A DNA stretch of 64,000 bases, from the NCBI GenBank assembly GCA_900708905.1, contig CAADRB010000002.1:3971632-4035631 (forward strand), given 5' to 3'. The stretch's first letter is position 1; the number at the start of each line of letters is the position of its first letter. A program made the position numbers and the translations under genes. This stretch comes from Hymenolepis diminuta. Lineage: Eukaryota; Platyhelminthes; Cestoda; Cyclophyllidea; Hymenolepididae. This document shows positions 49,001 through 63,471 of this stretch, in pieces. The notes under the pieces are model-generated. The model was not told where the DNA came from, did no database searches, and worked only from the letters and a program-made list of their open reading frames with translations.

Positions 49001-52000
49001 GTAAGTAGAAGATTATAAATAAATCAAACCGGTCAGCATTGTGAAATAGGTTTCTCCTCGTATTATTGATGAGATCCTGGTTTTAAAGTTCATTGTTTAA
49101 TAACAGATATGAACTTTTACATTTGACATGCATTTTTATGGAATAATTAAGTTTTCTTGAAATAGAAACAGTTTGTATTAAAACTTGAAGAAAACGGCAC
49201 TGAAAACTTCAAAACGGAACATCAGTATTAGAACTAAAATGAAAAATTGTAATGGGATCGCTAAAGTGTAGTAATATATTGATGTATACATATTTGAGTA
49301 ATTGTTAATGCTATTTAATTCCCAAGTATTCCAAGATGTTTAATTACTTCCAAAAACCAAGAGAACGATCGTTAGAAATCAAATAATTGAGTGATTTTAT
49401 TTGATGCGAACCTTTGAAAGATCGACCGATCCTCAAATTTTGCAGCTATTATCTCGTAATACTGGATTATCTAAAGCTTTTCTCACTTTTAAAAATTATA
49501 AGCATACATTTCCTTATAATAAGGTATTCTTTAAATAACATATTTGATTGTTCAAAGGTCATTCAATGTGGTCGTAAGGGTCACAAATTTGGAAAGCCCG
49601 ATTGCGTTGAGATTTCCTGCCAGCTAAATAACCTCCATCAAAAACGTCCAGTTCAAGTCACAATAACAGGTTGGCTCTACGCACCGACATTTTTTCAATA
49701 TTCAACTTCCGATGTCGAGGTATGTTGCATTTTTACGCAAAATGCACTGATATTTCGATAGTTTCCACCCAGAATCAATCTTCTCTCTTGACTTATATTT
49801 GCAAAATTAGAGGGGATAGGCATTACTTTGGCCTGTATTCCAGTCTAAATCAAGTGTGATTTTATTTCTTTTTCGCCTCTGTTTCGAGTTGCATTTTAAA
49901 CTGAGAGTCTTTTTATCTTGGCGCTAATCTTGTAACACCGAGGGCTCGGCCATAGAAACAAAGTCTTTCTCACGGTTGAGAAATTCAGACTTATTTTGAC
50001 ATTTATTGTAAACTCTTTTCGAAAAAAGATGGCGGTATTCGATTTACTAACAATTGGTCCAGTGTTTAATTTTGATTGCATGTGCAGATTTAAGTGGGCC
50101 ATGGGTGCTGATGAGTTTTTAACTAAAGAGGCCATTTGAACTTCGATCACCCATATATCGCTCGATTTAAGGTGCGGCCTTCTTTGTCAACAAAATTTAC
50201 CGCATACTTATACGCGGTGGTCCCTCGCTGTAGTAGATGCTTTTGGCTGACAGGAAGGTATAATTTATTTCTCCCTTTCTAATTAAATACTGTAATCCTC
50301 TTTTACTTCTTTTAGATTTAATTTAAGCTTATTTATACAAATGGTTTCAAGTCTACTTGTAACTGATAGCTACTCATAAGTCTTCTTTGATTCATTCTAA
50401 AACTCCAGTTTATAATAAAATGCCAAAAATGTATGCTAAGAGTAGGGAAAAGAGAGTAAGTTAAAACACAAAAGTATGGCTATGTAATACCTTTCTTGGT
50501 GTTCCGAAATATTATGGAAACTAAATGCTTTTGATTTCCTACTATCTGTAACCATGTCGCCATTTTCATTAATTTGAGTTCCGCCCTTTTTCATGGTAAA
50601 ACAAATAATGAAATGACAACTGCACACAAAAAACGAAATGGTCCAGTAAGATATGAAAGGAGGCTAGATTAGGAGTGTATAATGAAGTTGGGATATCAAA
50701 AGTCTTACTTTATTTACATTCTTGAACCATTGAGTGTTTTATTTTTTATAAGGAGTTGCATTCACTTTGTAAAATTCAAAGGCTTAAGAACTCAATCCTG
50801 AGTGAGTCCATGCCTTCGATTTGCAGAACTTGTTGACCAGTGGGCTTAATTGAATGGTCATGTCTCTTTAATCTGTTCGTATTTTTTACAGTCATGAACG
50901 AGTAGATGAGTCGTGCAAAAATATTTTACCCGTAACAGAGCTCGCCAAATTTCATTCAAAGTTATTAAAAAATCCCGCGGATAATAAATCCACCGTTTCA
51001 GTCGAGTCCTTTCTTTCCCTCAATTTTCGATATTTTGATCTATTCTCATACTAATTAGGGGAGAATTCAATTACCGGGGAGCGGCAGGGGAGGATTATTC
51101 TTCGTTCATTGATGGAAAATTGAGATCAAAATAGGCGTGTATCATGTTCATTTGCGTTCTGTAAGTTATTAAACTCTTCATAAGCTGTCTGCCGATCCTT
51201 TTTTCCGTTCTGGTTATTTTGTAATAGTTGGACAGAAATACATATATCCCATTGTTAGCATTGTTTTAGATTAGATCTTCTTCTTTGAGAAAGGGGCGTA
51301 CTATTATTGTTTTCCCTTAGAGAATTAAATGACATAGACTTTTAAAAATTAATACTGGCATTCTAATTGTTGTATTGTTCTAAAATTTAAACTTGCTAAA
51401 TGTATTCTATTATTAATGACAATTCATTTTATATTCCAGCTATCCATTTGATTTACTTTTATTTACTACCTAAACCACCAATCGAAGGCATGCATGTAAG
51501 AACTGCCACTTTGAACCATTTGTGTTATAACCTTATGTCACTATTTTCAGTTGCCTCTTTTCACCTAAAAGATGCTATCGAGTAGATAGGTGAAACAGTA
51601 TGTTCACTACTCACAGCCCTGTCGCAAGATAATAACATTCTGACACGATTGAGAGACACAATTCTGATGAAAATCTCTAGAACCTAGATCCATAAACAGT
51701 CTTGTGAATAGCATTTCTTGGCCAGAGACACGGCTGTCCTATCAATCAGAATGTTTACATTTAGTGTTAGCGGTTGGTAGGACTAAGGGCGTCTTAGAAT
51801 GTTCGCATAGTGATCATGACATTTGTGTGGCCGCTCATGGATTACACTATAGGAGGTTTATGGGATTTTATTAAAGCGTCAAGTTATGTAAAGGTTATTA
51901 TTTTTAAAGACAATTTGTTTTGTGCGTAATCAATAGTAAATTCAAAATCTCTCCATTTAGCTCATTTGATCCCAAGGTTTGATAAGTAGAATATTTGTAT

Positions 52001-55000
52001 TGGGTGGAAAGGAAAATGAAATATATGGATTTAGTTATAAGTAACTATCATTGACTCCACCCTTGTTGAACCAAAATTAAACACACGCCTAACGCTAAGT
52101 CAACCAATGTGGGAGCCGAATAGAGAGCTCATTATGTCCATTAGCTGGATTTGGGTACATAATCATCACCATGGTAAAGCCAGGCCTGCTCTTATCATTT
52201 GTATTCTTTATGTTTCATGGTTCTTATTTCCATCTTTCAAACGTTTCGCATTTACTTGCCATATCTTTACATTATACCTTAATTAAGACCACGCTATCTA
52301 GACTGGAAATTTCTATGAAACAAGAGTTTCGATTATTATCTCACTGTCATAAAGACCATCATTGCTTAAGATAATTCAGAACATTCTGCCTCACTGTGGC
52401 TGAAATTGGCGATAGTTGTCAGTTTTCAAGAGCTAAGGTTTGCGTTTGTCCTTAGGCTCTCAATTCAACCTTTCACAGACCAGTTCAACTATGTCTGATG
52501 GACTGAAAATGAATCAAGTCCAAAAAGATTAGATGCTAGCGCAATTCCCCAGTTAATTTACAGAAAAGTTAGCAAAATAAGTGATATAGATATCTATAAA
52601 TGAGGTAGTTTTAATACCATTTATATTATACTTTCTATCTATATTAATGCACTAACATTAATGCATTCAAAAAGAATTTCAAACATTTTATTTGATTTTA
52701 GCAGAAAGGGAATTTTTAATTGATATTTTTCATTTTATCGGGGCTTAAAAGTGAAAATTCCCTATTAATAGTTGCGTCCAAAATTTGGCCACCAATATGA
52801 AACCGTCTGGATTCCAACGAAATTAAATAATGGAATTTTTCAAAACAGAATAGGTCATTCTGTTCGATTAATCGTTTTATATATAACTTAATTAGTCAAA
52901 CAATTATCCATTTACTAGTTGTGTGGATCCGCAGGAAAATTATTTGGGTGGAGGTGCTTTTCATTTGTGAGAAATTCGTTTAGCCTTTAAAATTTACTCT
53001 AATTCGGAAATAATCGTATTTGTTGAAATACCAAATAATTTGCACGATAATAATTGCAGTGAACAATGACTAATACGGTAAACACGATTAACGGTAAGAC
53101 AATGTAAAAAAGAGATGATTATAGGTGAACGACCGTCTTCTATGCTAGTTATGCCTCATGCCCACCATGTCATTTCCAGCTTTTCTTCGAATTTTAACCA
53201 ATTACATTTAAAATTTGTCAATTCGTTACTCTCTTACTTTCTTTACTTCATTTCTTTTAAAAAATATATTATTAACAATTTGGCTTAAATACGATTCATG
53301 AGATAGATGCCCATTGGCGAACACCGGCAATGTGGATAGAAAGCCTCACTGATTGATTACGGTCAATAAGATGGTTGGTAGGGTGTTACCTTCCTTCCTT
53401 TAGTGTACGCTCTATTTCCCAACGTCAACTATTGTCAACGCTTCCACTAACGGGCTTGGGAAATTGTTTTATTTAAGAAATATATTACATAGAATATAAT
53501 ATAATTCCGGTTTTAGGCCATTTTGCAGAAGAGTACCCATATATCTGGGATGAATTGTTTTTATCTATTATAAAAATTGAATGATTATTTATTCACGTCT
53601 AGAGTAATTTTCAATTAGTGATCATAAATTAAGATACAAAAATATAACTCACTTTTAAATAAATCGGTATTTTTGCAAATCTAACAGAAACTAGCTATAG
53701 ATTATTTTTCTAATTACAGTCACGTATGTGAAGCAAGACAATTAATCGACCTTGGAAGTGAAATAATTAACATGTCGGGTTGGCTTCCGTCCGGACCAAT
53801 TAAATGACATGTACAATATAAACAAAATGTCATTAGCTATGCTGATCATGAAAGTTTATTTTATTTTAATCCTGCAGAAAATTCGAATATGTTTTTCATT
53901 TGCCATCTTTATTCTGATACCCTGTTATCTTCGGAATTAAGATTAAACAAGAGACAATGAAATCAGAGCGTTAAAAGTTTTACCTAATATTAACGTATTT
54001 AGTCGTCCGCATTCCCTTAATGTTTGCATTTTACTGCATAATATCCAACTTTTTCATATGTTCTGACCTTATCTCAGAGTTTCTGAGTGAGATTCTGACA
54101 TTAATATTACGAGTTTGCTGACCCATTGATTGATTTGAGTGGTTGGTCCTAGTACCCCGATTTAATTGTGCATCATTGAAGCCAATTGTGGTTAGATGAG
54201 ACTAGTAAAGCTATTTTCAACATGACAGGGACCAATAAAGTTTACTCATGGTGATTCTTGACCCCCATCTCACTTCATACCTTTTTGGACTCTATTGCCG
54301 TTTCTTTTATTCAAGAGCTTATTGGTAGTAATTTGTGCATTGCCATTGACAACGGTAAATAATGGCGCAAAAAGGAAACGATATGTGGATTATGTTTAAT
54401 GGTACTAGCTATTATTAGAAAGAAATATGATAATTTATAAGATTTTATAAGATTTACCATTCTATTTATATCCGTATTTCTTGAGTGAAATTCAGGAGTT
54501 TAGTTTCTTTTTTCTTAGGTGTTTTCTAAAGATGCAAATTAATTATATCAACTTCAATACTTCCACTTAACGCCAAGTGCGTATTAGCTTTTGGAGTTGC
54601 CCATGGAGATTCACCTCTTTGAACCTATTTAATCAATATACTTTATGGTTTCTGAAAATTCGATCATAAAATGATTTTGCTAGCCTACTTCTCTCTCCTT
54701 GTCATGCAAAACATTTATGGTTTTGAATTAAGGTATTTGAACAGTGAATCTTGAACTTAAATGCATTTTTTATCTGCATTAATTTCAGATTGTAACAAGT
54801 CTAACTGTGGATCAGGGTGCCGTTCCCAAAGGTATATTACGTTCCTCGGAGCCGGCGGGGGTATTTCACATGCCCCAAGTCTTCTATTTCACCAAAATCA
54901 AACAAGCCATCTTCTACCTAATTCCAGTCTGGCCTATCGTAGTGGGATTGGTACTTGGTATTCTTCTTCTTACCCTTCTAATTCTTCTTCTCTATCGATT

Positions 55001-55406
55001 CGGTTTCTTCCGAAGACGAAAACATAAATTGGCTGTCTCAGGTCGACGAAGATGGCATGAAAATCTAGACAATGAGGCATCTAAGCGCGATGCCGATAAG
55101 ACAGACGGTATCGATGGAGATCTAGATGCTTTTAGTAGCATTCGATATGCCGAAGAGGCACGAAAGCGTCGACTGAGGTTAAGAAAACACCCTGAAGTAG
55201 TCAGCATTCTGCATCCCGATGAAATTCAAAAAGAGACCGAAGATCGAGGTCAAGATAATCCCACAGTTGAAATGGAACCCCCAACGATACATGAAGAAGA
55301 TGACAACTTAGATGCAATAGGCCCAGTCCCACCCAAACAGCAGCGCGCACAAGAAGCCGTCACTAGTAAAACAGCTCCCGATACGACGAAGGCGGCAAGA
55401 GATTAA
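40074..55406 (+). CDS. integrin alpha subunit
   Basis: There are four exons, 40074-43086, 48126-48379, 49558-49719 and 54789-55406, with consistent phases (1, 0, 0), giving 1348 residues. Residues 1-23 are a signal peptide (VILLICLLSS core). The N-terminal half is the FG-GAP beta-propeller with a calcium site D433-IDGDG and a weaker one near D496-LDFNNWPD; no inserted I (vWA) domain is seen. Cysteine-containing stalk domains follow. RRYRRE (1035-1040) offers a furin-type site for heavy/light chain cleavage. The membrane span is about 1184-1212, followed directly by GFFRR (1215-1219), the family's GFFKR motif that contacts the beta subunit. The cytoplasmic tail is 134 residues, where most alpha subunits have 15-60. 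The protein should pair with a beta integrin at the plasma membrane for adhesion and signalling. Which ligand class it belongs to cannot be told from the sequence. Confidence 0.95.
43167..43172 (+). promoter_or_regulatory. possible intronic polyadenylation signal
   Basis: A canonical AATAAA lies 76 bases after the in-frame TAG that follows the unspliced first exon. It would allow a truncated, secreted integrin ectodomain. AATAAA is frequent in AT-rich DNA, so its use is unproven. Confidence 0.3.
47560..47960. other. less AT-rich island within an integrin intron
   Basis: About 400 bases with clearly more G and C than the surrounding intron, ending in an AATAAAC. The 85-codon ORF at 47702-47959 has no recognised domain. 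It could be an old mobile-element insertion; no relative was found in this window. Confidence 0.3.
48380..49557 (+). other. integrin intron 2, 1.2 kb
   Basis: The donor GAG|GTAAAA is normal and the acceptor TTCAAAG is weak in pyrimidines. Both flanking exons are phase 0 and continue the stalk domains. No other feature is recognised inside. Confidence 0.8.
49720..54788 (+). other. integrin intron 3, 5.1 kb
   Basis: The donor is GAG|GTATGT and the acceptor AATTTCAG. The direct phase-0 join gives ..SDVE|IVTSL.., so no extra exon is required between, though a small phase-0 exon cannot be excluded. ORFs inside (for example 51400-51585 and 52171-52374) show no integrin-like or other motif. Confidence 0.75.
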
Positions 55407-55488
55407 GCCCTTGATTCTGATAAAAGGATAAATGCTTATACGTACAATGATATTTATTTCTCCATCCTGCACTTTTACATTCTATTAG

Positions 55489-55494
55489 AATAAA
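55489..55494 (+). terminator. polyadenylation signal of the integrin gene
   Basis: The canonical hexamer AATAAA lies 83 bases after the integrin stop codon, the usual distance for a short 3' UTR. A second one about 135 bases further on is an alternative. Confidence 0.65.
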
Positions 55495-58400
55495 GAAGAA
55501 AATATAAATATGCGCCTCGACCTGTATGCTATGTAATACTACCACTATTTGTTTAAATAGGAATTTTCTTTGTACTTTCCGTTTTGAGTTTGCTTGGCAT
55601 CTGTGATCTCTATTTCATTTAATAGATAAAATAAATTTTCATTTCAATACTTCCCTTTCGTTCTTCGGTCTTATAATGGGGTATATTTACTTTATATGGA
55701 GACTGAGCAATACGATATTTGTAAAATGTTGACATTAAAATCACTTTAGTACTTAATAAAGGATAGCAAAGTGAGAGATGATATGAAGATATTTCACCAT
55801 ATCTTAAAATAATTAATTATGGTAAACTATTAAAATATCGTCATTTTATTAAGAAACACTTTAAGAATATTTATGCTTTAGTTAAACAATTAAAACTTTA
55901 AAAAAAGTGTATTTAAAATCTATTTTGAAAATTTCAAATACGATCTACACAATTTTCAATGCTTAACAATCTGAACCATATCAGAGAAAAATTATTTTCA
56001 AAGACATCAGTTTTGAATTTCATTATTCATTTAATAATTTTATTGTTACTAACCATGTCAGAACAAACATCTTTTGCAAATTTTAATAGCAGAAAGACAT
56101 CTGAATAAAGGCATCGTCAGACAAGCACAATAAAGTATGAAACTAGGGAAGAAGTTAAAAATAAGCGGAAAATAGAGCCAGTGCATTACTAGTCTTTATC
56201 TGATGTCGTTAGCATATTTTCAAGGGGAAGAAGATCCTCACTATCTAACTCTAATTCACTGATGACATTATGCCCAATATGTTCAGAGCTCTCTGAACAA
56301 TTATTTTAATTCCAGCTGGTAACGCCATCTTGATTTTTCGCATCAATTTGCAACCGAGAGTAATTAGATGAGATTTTCAGCGATTCATTTGATATAGTAC
56401 TTCTCTCCACGGCCCACTAAAGGTGAAATGTTTACACATACCTACAAAAGTAATATTTTCAATCAGGTAATGCATCTAGGCAGAAAACATTAAAAGGGAG
56501 TTGAAAGGATGAGATCGAAAAGAAGTAGAGAATGAAGTTAGAGCGTCAAATGGGTCTGTGTATTGAACCCATATTCATAAATTCACGAATATACTTCAAT
56601 GTGTCATGTTCTTGATTCCCCAATTTCAAATTACCCTATAGTACCACTAGATTTCATATACATAATGTTCAGATCTTATTGTTGGAAAAAATGAAATACT
56701 TTTATCTAAAAGAAAGTAAAGTAAAGATTGTACGCGGTTGTTAATTTTAGTATTAACTTTTTGCAGACTTTGCATGCCTTTAAAATGCATTAAAATTGTG
56801 GGTTGTCAATTAGAGCAAATAGAGAATTTGCTTAATCCCGTAGTTTTATTGAATTCGGGGACTTGATACCACCTTGGGAGGCTTATAAGGTTATAATAAA
56901 TTCAGAATCATCAAGTTAATGCTATTCAGGGTAAAGTAACTAAATAGAACTTAATGAAATTTAATTAATGTGGTTCATGCTTTTACCAAAAAAACATGGA
57001 GGAAATATTGATTTATAATGAAATATTTTGATAATCTAATTTCAATAAAATCTATGCGGAGACAATACATGTAAAATGCCTGACCTGAAGAATAAAATAG
57101 ATACATACATTTCTTTGATCGCCACTATGGGTGCATTTCTTCTGAAGAGTTATATTAATAAATAAAATATGAACATTCAAGATGTTGTTACCGCTATTAA
57201 TTAACAATTAATTAGTGTTACTGTTCATTCGAGGGATTCAGGATTATCGATTTCGATTCAGAGTTGTATCTTTCGATGAAAATGAAAATATTGAAATGTG
57301 CATTTGAATGAACCTAACTTGATTCGATCAAAATCTATTAGAACATTATTAGCAAAAATAGATACGAAAAGATAATACCAAAGTAAAAATGAGAAAATAG
57401 GCTACTCTCTACGAAGTTATTTAAAGTTAAATCTATTTTTTGCTGTCGATTATAGTATAGCATAATCACAAGTGGATATTAATTTGCTACTGGAAAGATA
57501 ATACAATGATCTTCTTTAATTTGATTAATTCATTAAAATTGCGTTTTCTACGTCTTTCAAATTTAATTTCTGATGCACCTAAAATAGATTTAAAAGGGCT
57601 TTAGACAGAACATGTACCTCCTATGCTTCCCGCTTTCTTTCCAATTTCTGTAAAGGTCATGCGCAGTGATCAATTAAGAAGTGCAATAACAGCCGCCTCC
57701 TTTTGTAATTTGTTTTGATTTGAAATCTAGTTAATATAAAGGGTCGGCATAACTGTAAATCAAAGACTATATAATATTTAGCGATTACTTAATATCATAA
57801 AATCACTTACTTGACTGGTAGGATTTTCCATAATTTTTTTATAATCGAAGGGAACTTACACAATGGAATAAAATCTAATCGAAATTCTGAGTTATTTTTA
57901 TGAAAATTACAATAGATAGAAAATAACTATTCATTCTTATCCACTTTTGTAAAAAACACTTGGAATTCCAATGGACAAAATAAATAATTTATAAAATGAC
58001 ATGTAAGAGCAATAGATGACTGAAAATAATATGCCCTATTACTTGTTTACGCAATTTATTTAAATTTTTAGACATTTATTGATGCTGGATGTCCCATTTC
58101 CAAGCTCATTCAAGTGAAATTTTAGCATCGGCCTCGTGATTTCTGATTTAGAGGATGGGCAAATTTGTCAATTTTTCACAGGTACAAAATTATCATTTAA
58201 ATATTTTAGTGCATTTTGGTCTCTTTATTTGAGTATAGTCGCGAAATGGGAATTTTATTTTAATAAATGGAACTTGTAAACCTCCTTAAAAATATACAAT
58301 GCTAACCGACAGTGGGTTGGTTATTCGACAGACACTCTTTGCCATAATTATAAAACTTATTCTGGTGTGAATTCACTGTCTTTCCCATCTATTAGATTCA

Positions 58401-59704
58401 CCTTCACGTCTTCTCAGGGATAAGCACCTTTGAAAGCATTATAAATGACAAATTATCTGCATTTGATACTTAAAGACCATGAAAAGGCAATCGAGATTAA
58501 GGGAATGCAATTTAAAATAGATAATTTTCCTGCTGAATACAGATTATTAATACAACCCTTCAAAGAAAATTGTAAAACGTCGAATAAAAGAGATTAATTT
58601 GTTTTTTGGCAGAAATAATGTTATTTTTAGTTGGCATATTGCGGATGAGAAAGTATGCGATGGCATAATGTGCTTGAAGCTTATCAAATAAAATAATTCG
58701 ATCGTTTTTGCCCATGGCAATGCAAAGAAATTTTTCACGAGTTTTAATAATGAAATACCATTTGAACAAATGAAATAGCCAAATATTCTAGTATGGGACG
58801 AAATGGAGGATCAAAAAATATATATTGAAATCAATAACTCAAAACTCCTGCTTTAATCGAATTCTGAAGGAATTTGGTAGTCCCCTTTCTCAAGAGGGAT
58901 ATAATTCGCATCGTAATGTGTAAATTTTCCAAAGTTCAATTTCTATGATTTGACACCTGGATTTCAAGGAGTGTTCAAACCCTTAGATATTCACTGCTTA
59001 CGGATTACCTGACTTAACTGAATAGTCGGAAATGACACTTTGATTCACTCTTATCTTTTAAATGAATTTTGCCCTTGATCAGTTAATTTCACATAAAATA
59101 TGCATTTCATTTTTTAACGCTTATCTTAAAAAGAAAGGGTTTTAATAAACCTCAATCACCCTTTTATTAGCTACAACTAATCAGACCTTAGGAGGAAAAA
59201 GGAAGAAAATGACAGTTTTTCTATTAGGGGTATAGATAGGATTAGATAGTTGATAAATTGTTGGCTGTCTGATTGGTCATTAATTCTAGTTATGGCTTCT
59301 TCCCCAGTAGTTTTAATCCAATAATTGATAATTCGATGCACAAGAGGTTAAGCTCTTAAGTTACTTCCGTGTACACTTAAGTTATTCAAATGCGCTTCCT
59401 AATAATTTCAAAAATGAGGAAATCTCAATGGTTCATTGCTCTGCAGATCAGTATAATTAATTATACTCCGCTGATCCAAAAACTGAATGCAGATCTTGGT
59501 TACATAATGTGCCAGGCATGTCAAAGACGAACAAATTTTCCCTTTGATAAAAAATGGTTTCTGATAAAGTAATTCAAATAACCTTTTAGTAAAGAAACTA
59601 CATTCAAATTTTATTGAGCCTCATTAATAGGCATCCAAATACACCAATTTGTATATAATTATTTACATTATATTCCAATAGATATAATTCGGTATCATCT
59701 GCAG

Positions 59705-59930
59705 CCTAGCGTGGTTTTGTATTTAATAACTAAGCTTTTGACACACAGTAACAAGGAAGTGATCAATAAACCCTCTCCACTCCGCATCTTTCTGGTTCTT
59801 ACCACTTTGTGCATAGCTTGGCTAATTTGGGAGTAAACCGATAATAGAGGACTCTGCTAGAGGCTATTTGAACTGCTTAGGAGGATTACTTAGGTGTAGC
59901 ATCCGCTACACATCTATTAGATTAGCGAAA
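59705..59930 (+). mobile_element. LTR-like element with AATAAA (TRIM-like)
   Basis: The first 145 bases match 19505-19640. The following GGACTCTGCTAGAGGC ... TTTGAACTGCT ... GCATCCGCTA block matches the minus-strand element at 19820-19990, linking the two. AATAAA is at 59765-59770. There is no coding content. Non-autonomous TRIMs of this kind are known from tapeworm genomes; that this is one is inference. Confidence 0.5.
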
Positions 59931-60673
59931 CCATTGTGTTTAAATGTCCAGATCTTTTAAAAGCTGGTTAAAATTGCTATCTTAGCAACGGAACCTTGGC
60001 TAAAAGTTAGCCACACAGTTGCAAATAATGTATTTAATAATATCTACTTTCGCAAAACATCGTTTGAAGGGAGACTTATGACTATCTATGGCTATAAGAT
60101 TGAACTTCTTATTCGTTCCTTTTAAAAAATGTTTACACTTTTCGTAGTCATAAGAATAAAAAATGGTCGAAAATTTGCCAACTGTCCTGGAATACAAATG
60201 ATCAGCAAATGAACACGAGTATTGGCCATATTAGGAACCTTTTTAGAAAATTTAACAGATATACAAACACCAGTTTGAAAAAATGTGTGAAATGATCCTC
60301 GTTCCTCTTTAAAAAAAGGGATTTTATGTTATTAACTACAAAATAGGCATCAATAATGTTCATCCAATCGTAAAATGCGTGCAGATTGTCACCAGAAGTT
60401 GTATAATAATTGCAATTAAAACGAAAAGAATGTTCGTGAGATTTTTAATTTTAAATAAAAATAAATTAAATTTTAATTAAAAATCAGTTGTATGTAACTT
60501 TACAATAAATAAAGAAAACCATTGTCTAGGGATAAATAAAGAGAAAATTCATAATCTCGGCAGGAAGAATAATAAACTTACACGAAAAATTGGCGCAAAG
60601 GAAATTTCATTTCAATAGCTTCCATTTTCCGTTATTTGTAAGCAGATTTTTTGAGGAAGTTATTATTGAAATG

Positions 60674-60695
60674 ATAATAATACTAGTATTATTAT
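60674..60695. repeat. perfect 22-bp AT-rich palindrome
   Basis: The half-site ATAATAATACT is followed directly by its exact reverse complement, centred on CTAG. In such AT-rich DNA it may be chance. Confidence 0.6.
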
Positions 60696-63471
60696 TGTTA
60701 ATATTAATGATTTTTTGTGACAAGCCAATGTGCATTTAGTCTTATCAACAAATTCACCGTTTTTTTTCCGAAAATTTTAAAACTACTGGAAAATTTATCT
60801 ACATAAATGAATAAAAGTAAGTATACTGAATTAAGTTTTTCTTTATATTTTGAACATAAAAAATTATCCCGAAAGTCCCTTATTAAAGTCTTAATTTAAA
60901 TAAAATTTAAAAACAACTAAAATTTTAGGCGAGTTAATAGCTATAACCAGTTTTTTAATAGCTTCTACTCTCTCCTCAATTAATAATAATTTATGGATGG
61001 AACACGATATAACTCGGCATGTATAGTTCATTATCTGGGAAGTTTTATTTAAATGCACCAAAAATGCGTTTCTTTATTGCTAAGAAAATTGTGCCTTTGG
61101 AATATGGCCAATGGACATAATTTATGCATTTGGCTGAAGTCCTAGATCCGCGGATGACATGTTGTTAGGGTTTATTTAAAATAGAGCATCAAGTTTACGC
61201 CTCTGTTAACGAACATGAAAAGTAAACTTAAAGATTCTTTAGGCTGGACCGTGAAAGTCAAAGTAGGCTATAGTCGTCTTTATTTCGAAGGGTTCCGCCA
61301 AGAAAGAATAAGATACAAAGCAGAATCTGCACTAGAGGAGTGCAGAACTAGTTAAATGTCAAAGAACATAATAAAAGGAAAAATGCAGCATATTAGAGAA
61401 TAGCATACAGAATGCAGGAATAATGATGGGTTCATGTTAATGATTTTTTAACGAGGGGCGATAAAAACCCAAAGGAATCGGCTATTTGAAAATCGATGTA
61501 GGTGTCTTTATCTATTGGAATCGTTTCCATATATACGAAGAACTGAAAATATTTATAAGTTTTATTTACTATATCCTTTTTTCATATTTGTTTAAGCCTA
61601 GAAACACTTATAGTGCTAGAAATTCATATCTGTATTTACGTTAGTCCAAAAAACATGTTTGGTTTATAAAACACCAGGAAACAGTATTTTATAATGTTCA
61701 GGAGTGGAGAAATTTTCTTCTGCTTGAGTTAGCATCTTTTAAAGTGCCAAAGAATTAAATATAAATAAGAAGGGAAAATGTATGAAAATTTTGTACTTTT
61801 TGTCACTCTATAACGAAAAGCGACAGAGACTGAAAGAATATGAAATAAAGACTAATGTCGACTTAAAGGACATCGGCGTAAACAAAGGCACATATACGTT
61901 TTACACTAACGAACAAAAATACATTAAAAATAGGAGAATTTCATTTTCTTCGATATCAGTATAAAAAGAAAATAAGCCAGATGAAATTTATATTACAATT
62001 AATTCAATTTTTTTCCTAGTTAGAGTTCTTAAATTTTGAAAGAAAATAGTATTCCCAGTGTCAATAATAAATCTCCAGTTTTCTACGCGGCATAAGAAAT
62101 TGTAAACTATTCATAAATAAAAGAAGTTAGTTTAACTTAAATCAACATTCAGTAGAACATAAACGGATAAAATGATTAATTATAGAGAATCCGGACGAAT
62201 ATTCGGGTAAATAGGAGGCAAAATATAGAATGCTAATAAATTTTTTTACATTATATAATATTAAACATAACTAAAAGTTAGACACGACGGAAATTTATGT
62301 AAAATTTAAATTTAGTTAATTCGTCAAGGAATCACGGAGGAAGATATTGTTGAACTGCAAAAAAGGTCAAAGAAAAATAAATACTTTTAATTGACAATAA
62401 TAATGCTACAAGAGATTTTATTTCCCCCTCTGCCTCCTCACTATTGGGAAGCTATTTTTAACCATTTACAATTTCGTTGAAGAAGAAAATATATCAGCTT
62501 AAGTCTAAGTTTATCTTCTCATAAGCACATCAACACAGTCACTGTAACACTCTGATGTAATCTGAAATTGTGTGTGAATGGAAATTCATCAGACACCGCA
62601 ATTTAGCGTACGTGCATTATTTATGTATTTGGCTAATGTGCCCTATTCCAAATTACATACCGTTAATGTTTAATAGAGAAAAGGTTATGAAATTTTCTTA
62701 TTCGCTTAAGAATGAGATCAAGATTTCTGCGCTTGGATTAAGAAAAAATCCATTTATCATAATTGCAGCTTCCAAAATGCTTGAATTGGGTATAATAATT
62801 TCGTACTCTTTACAAGATTAAGTAGTTTTGCCTATTTTAATGGATAATTTTTAATAGAAGAACTAAACACTAACCTGATAGAAAAGAGAAGCAATGCTTT
62901 ATCTTGCACTGGAAGTGCAATATCAATTCCACGTCATCGACATGTCAATCTCCTGTCATAACCACATCAGGTCAGGACATGACGAAATCAACCCCATCCA
63001 TCTATTTTTCTATTGTATGACCCGTCATACTATGCCGTATGTAACTTAGAATTTCAATAACCATCACTGACGGGTTAAATCTTCCCCGGTGAATCACAAC
63101 CTGGAAGAACTCAATTCCAAGTGCATAAATTTGGTCAAGAAATGTCTGATTACTAGACTAGCCTAGTGTGCAGTTTCAGCAATGCTACCGTATATAACCG
63201 ATACCTTATTACATGTTCCATTAAAGGATAAGTGAAGAGGATCGAGCATAAGATGCGGAAAAAGACATTCAGTCAAATGCTGTAACATATTAGATTTTTA
63301 TATTCAGTCCGTAAAATTTATTTAACTGTAACAAGTCACCATTTCATATTCTAGTATTCCTACTTCAAAAATAAAAGCTTCTCTGTTGTTTCCCTGATAG
63401 AATTCTTCTCCACGATATCTAGTTCATTAAACTTGATGATTATTTATGTCATATTATTATTATTTCTCCAC

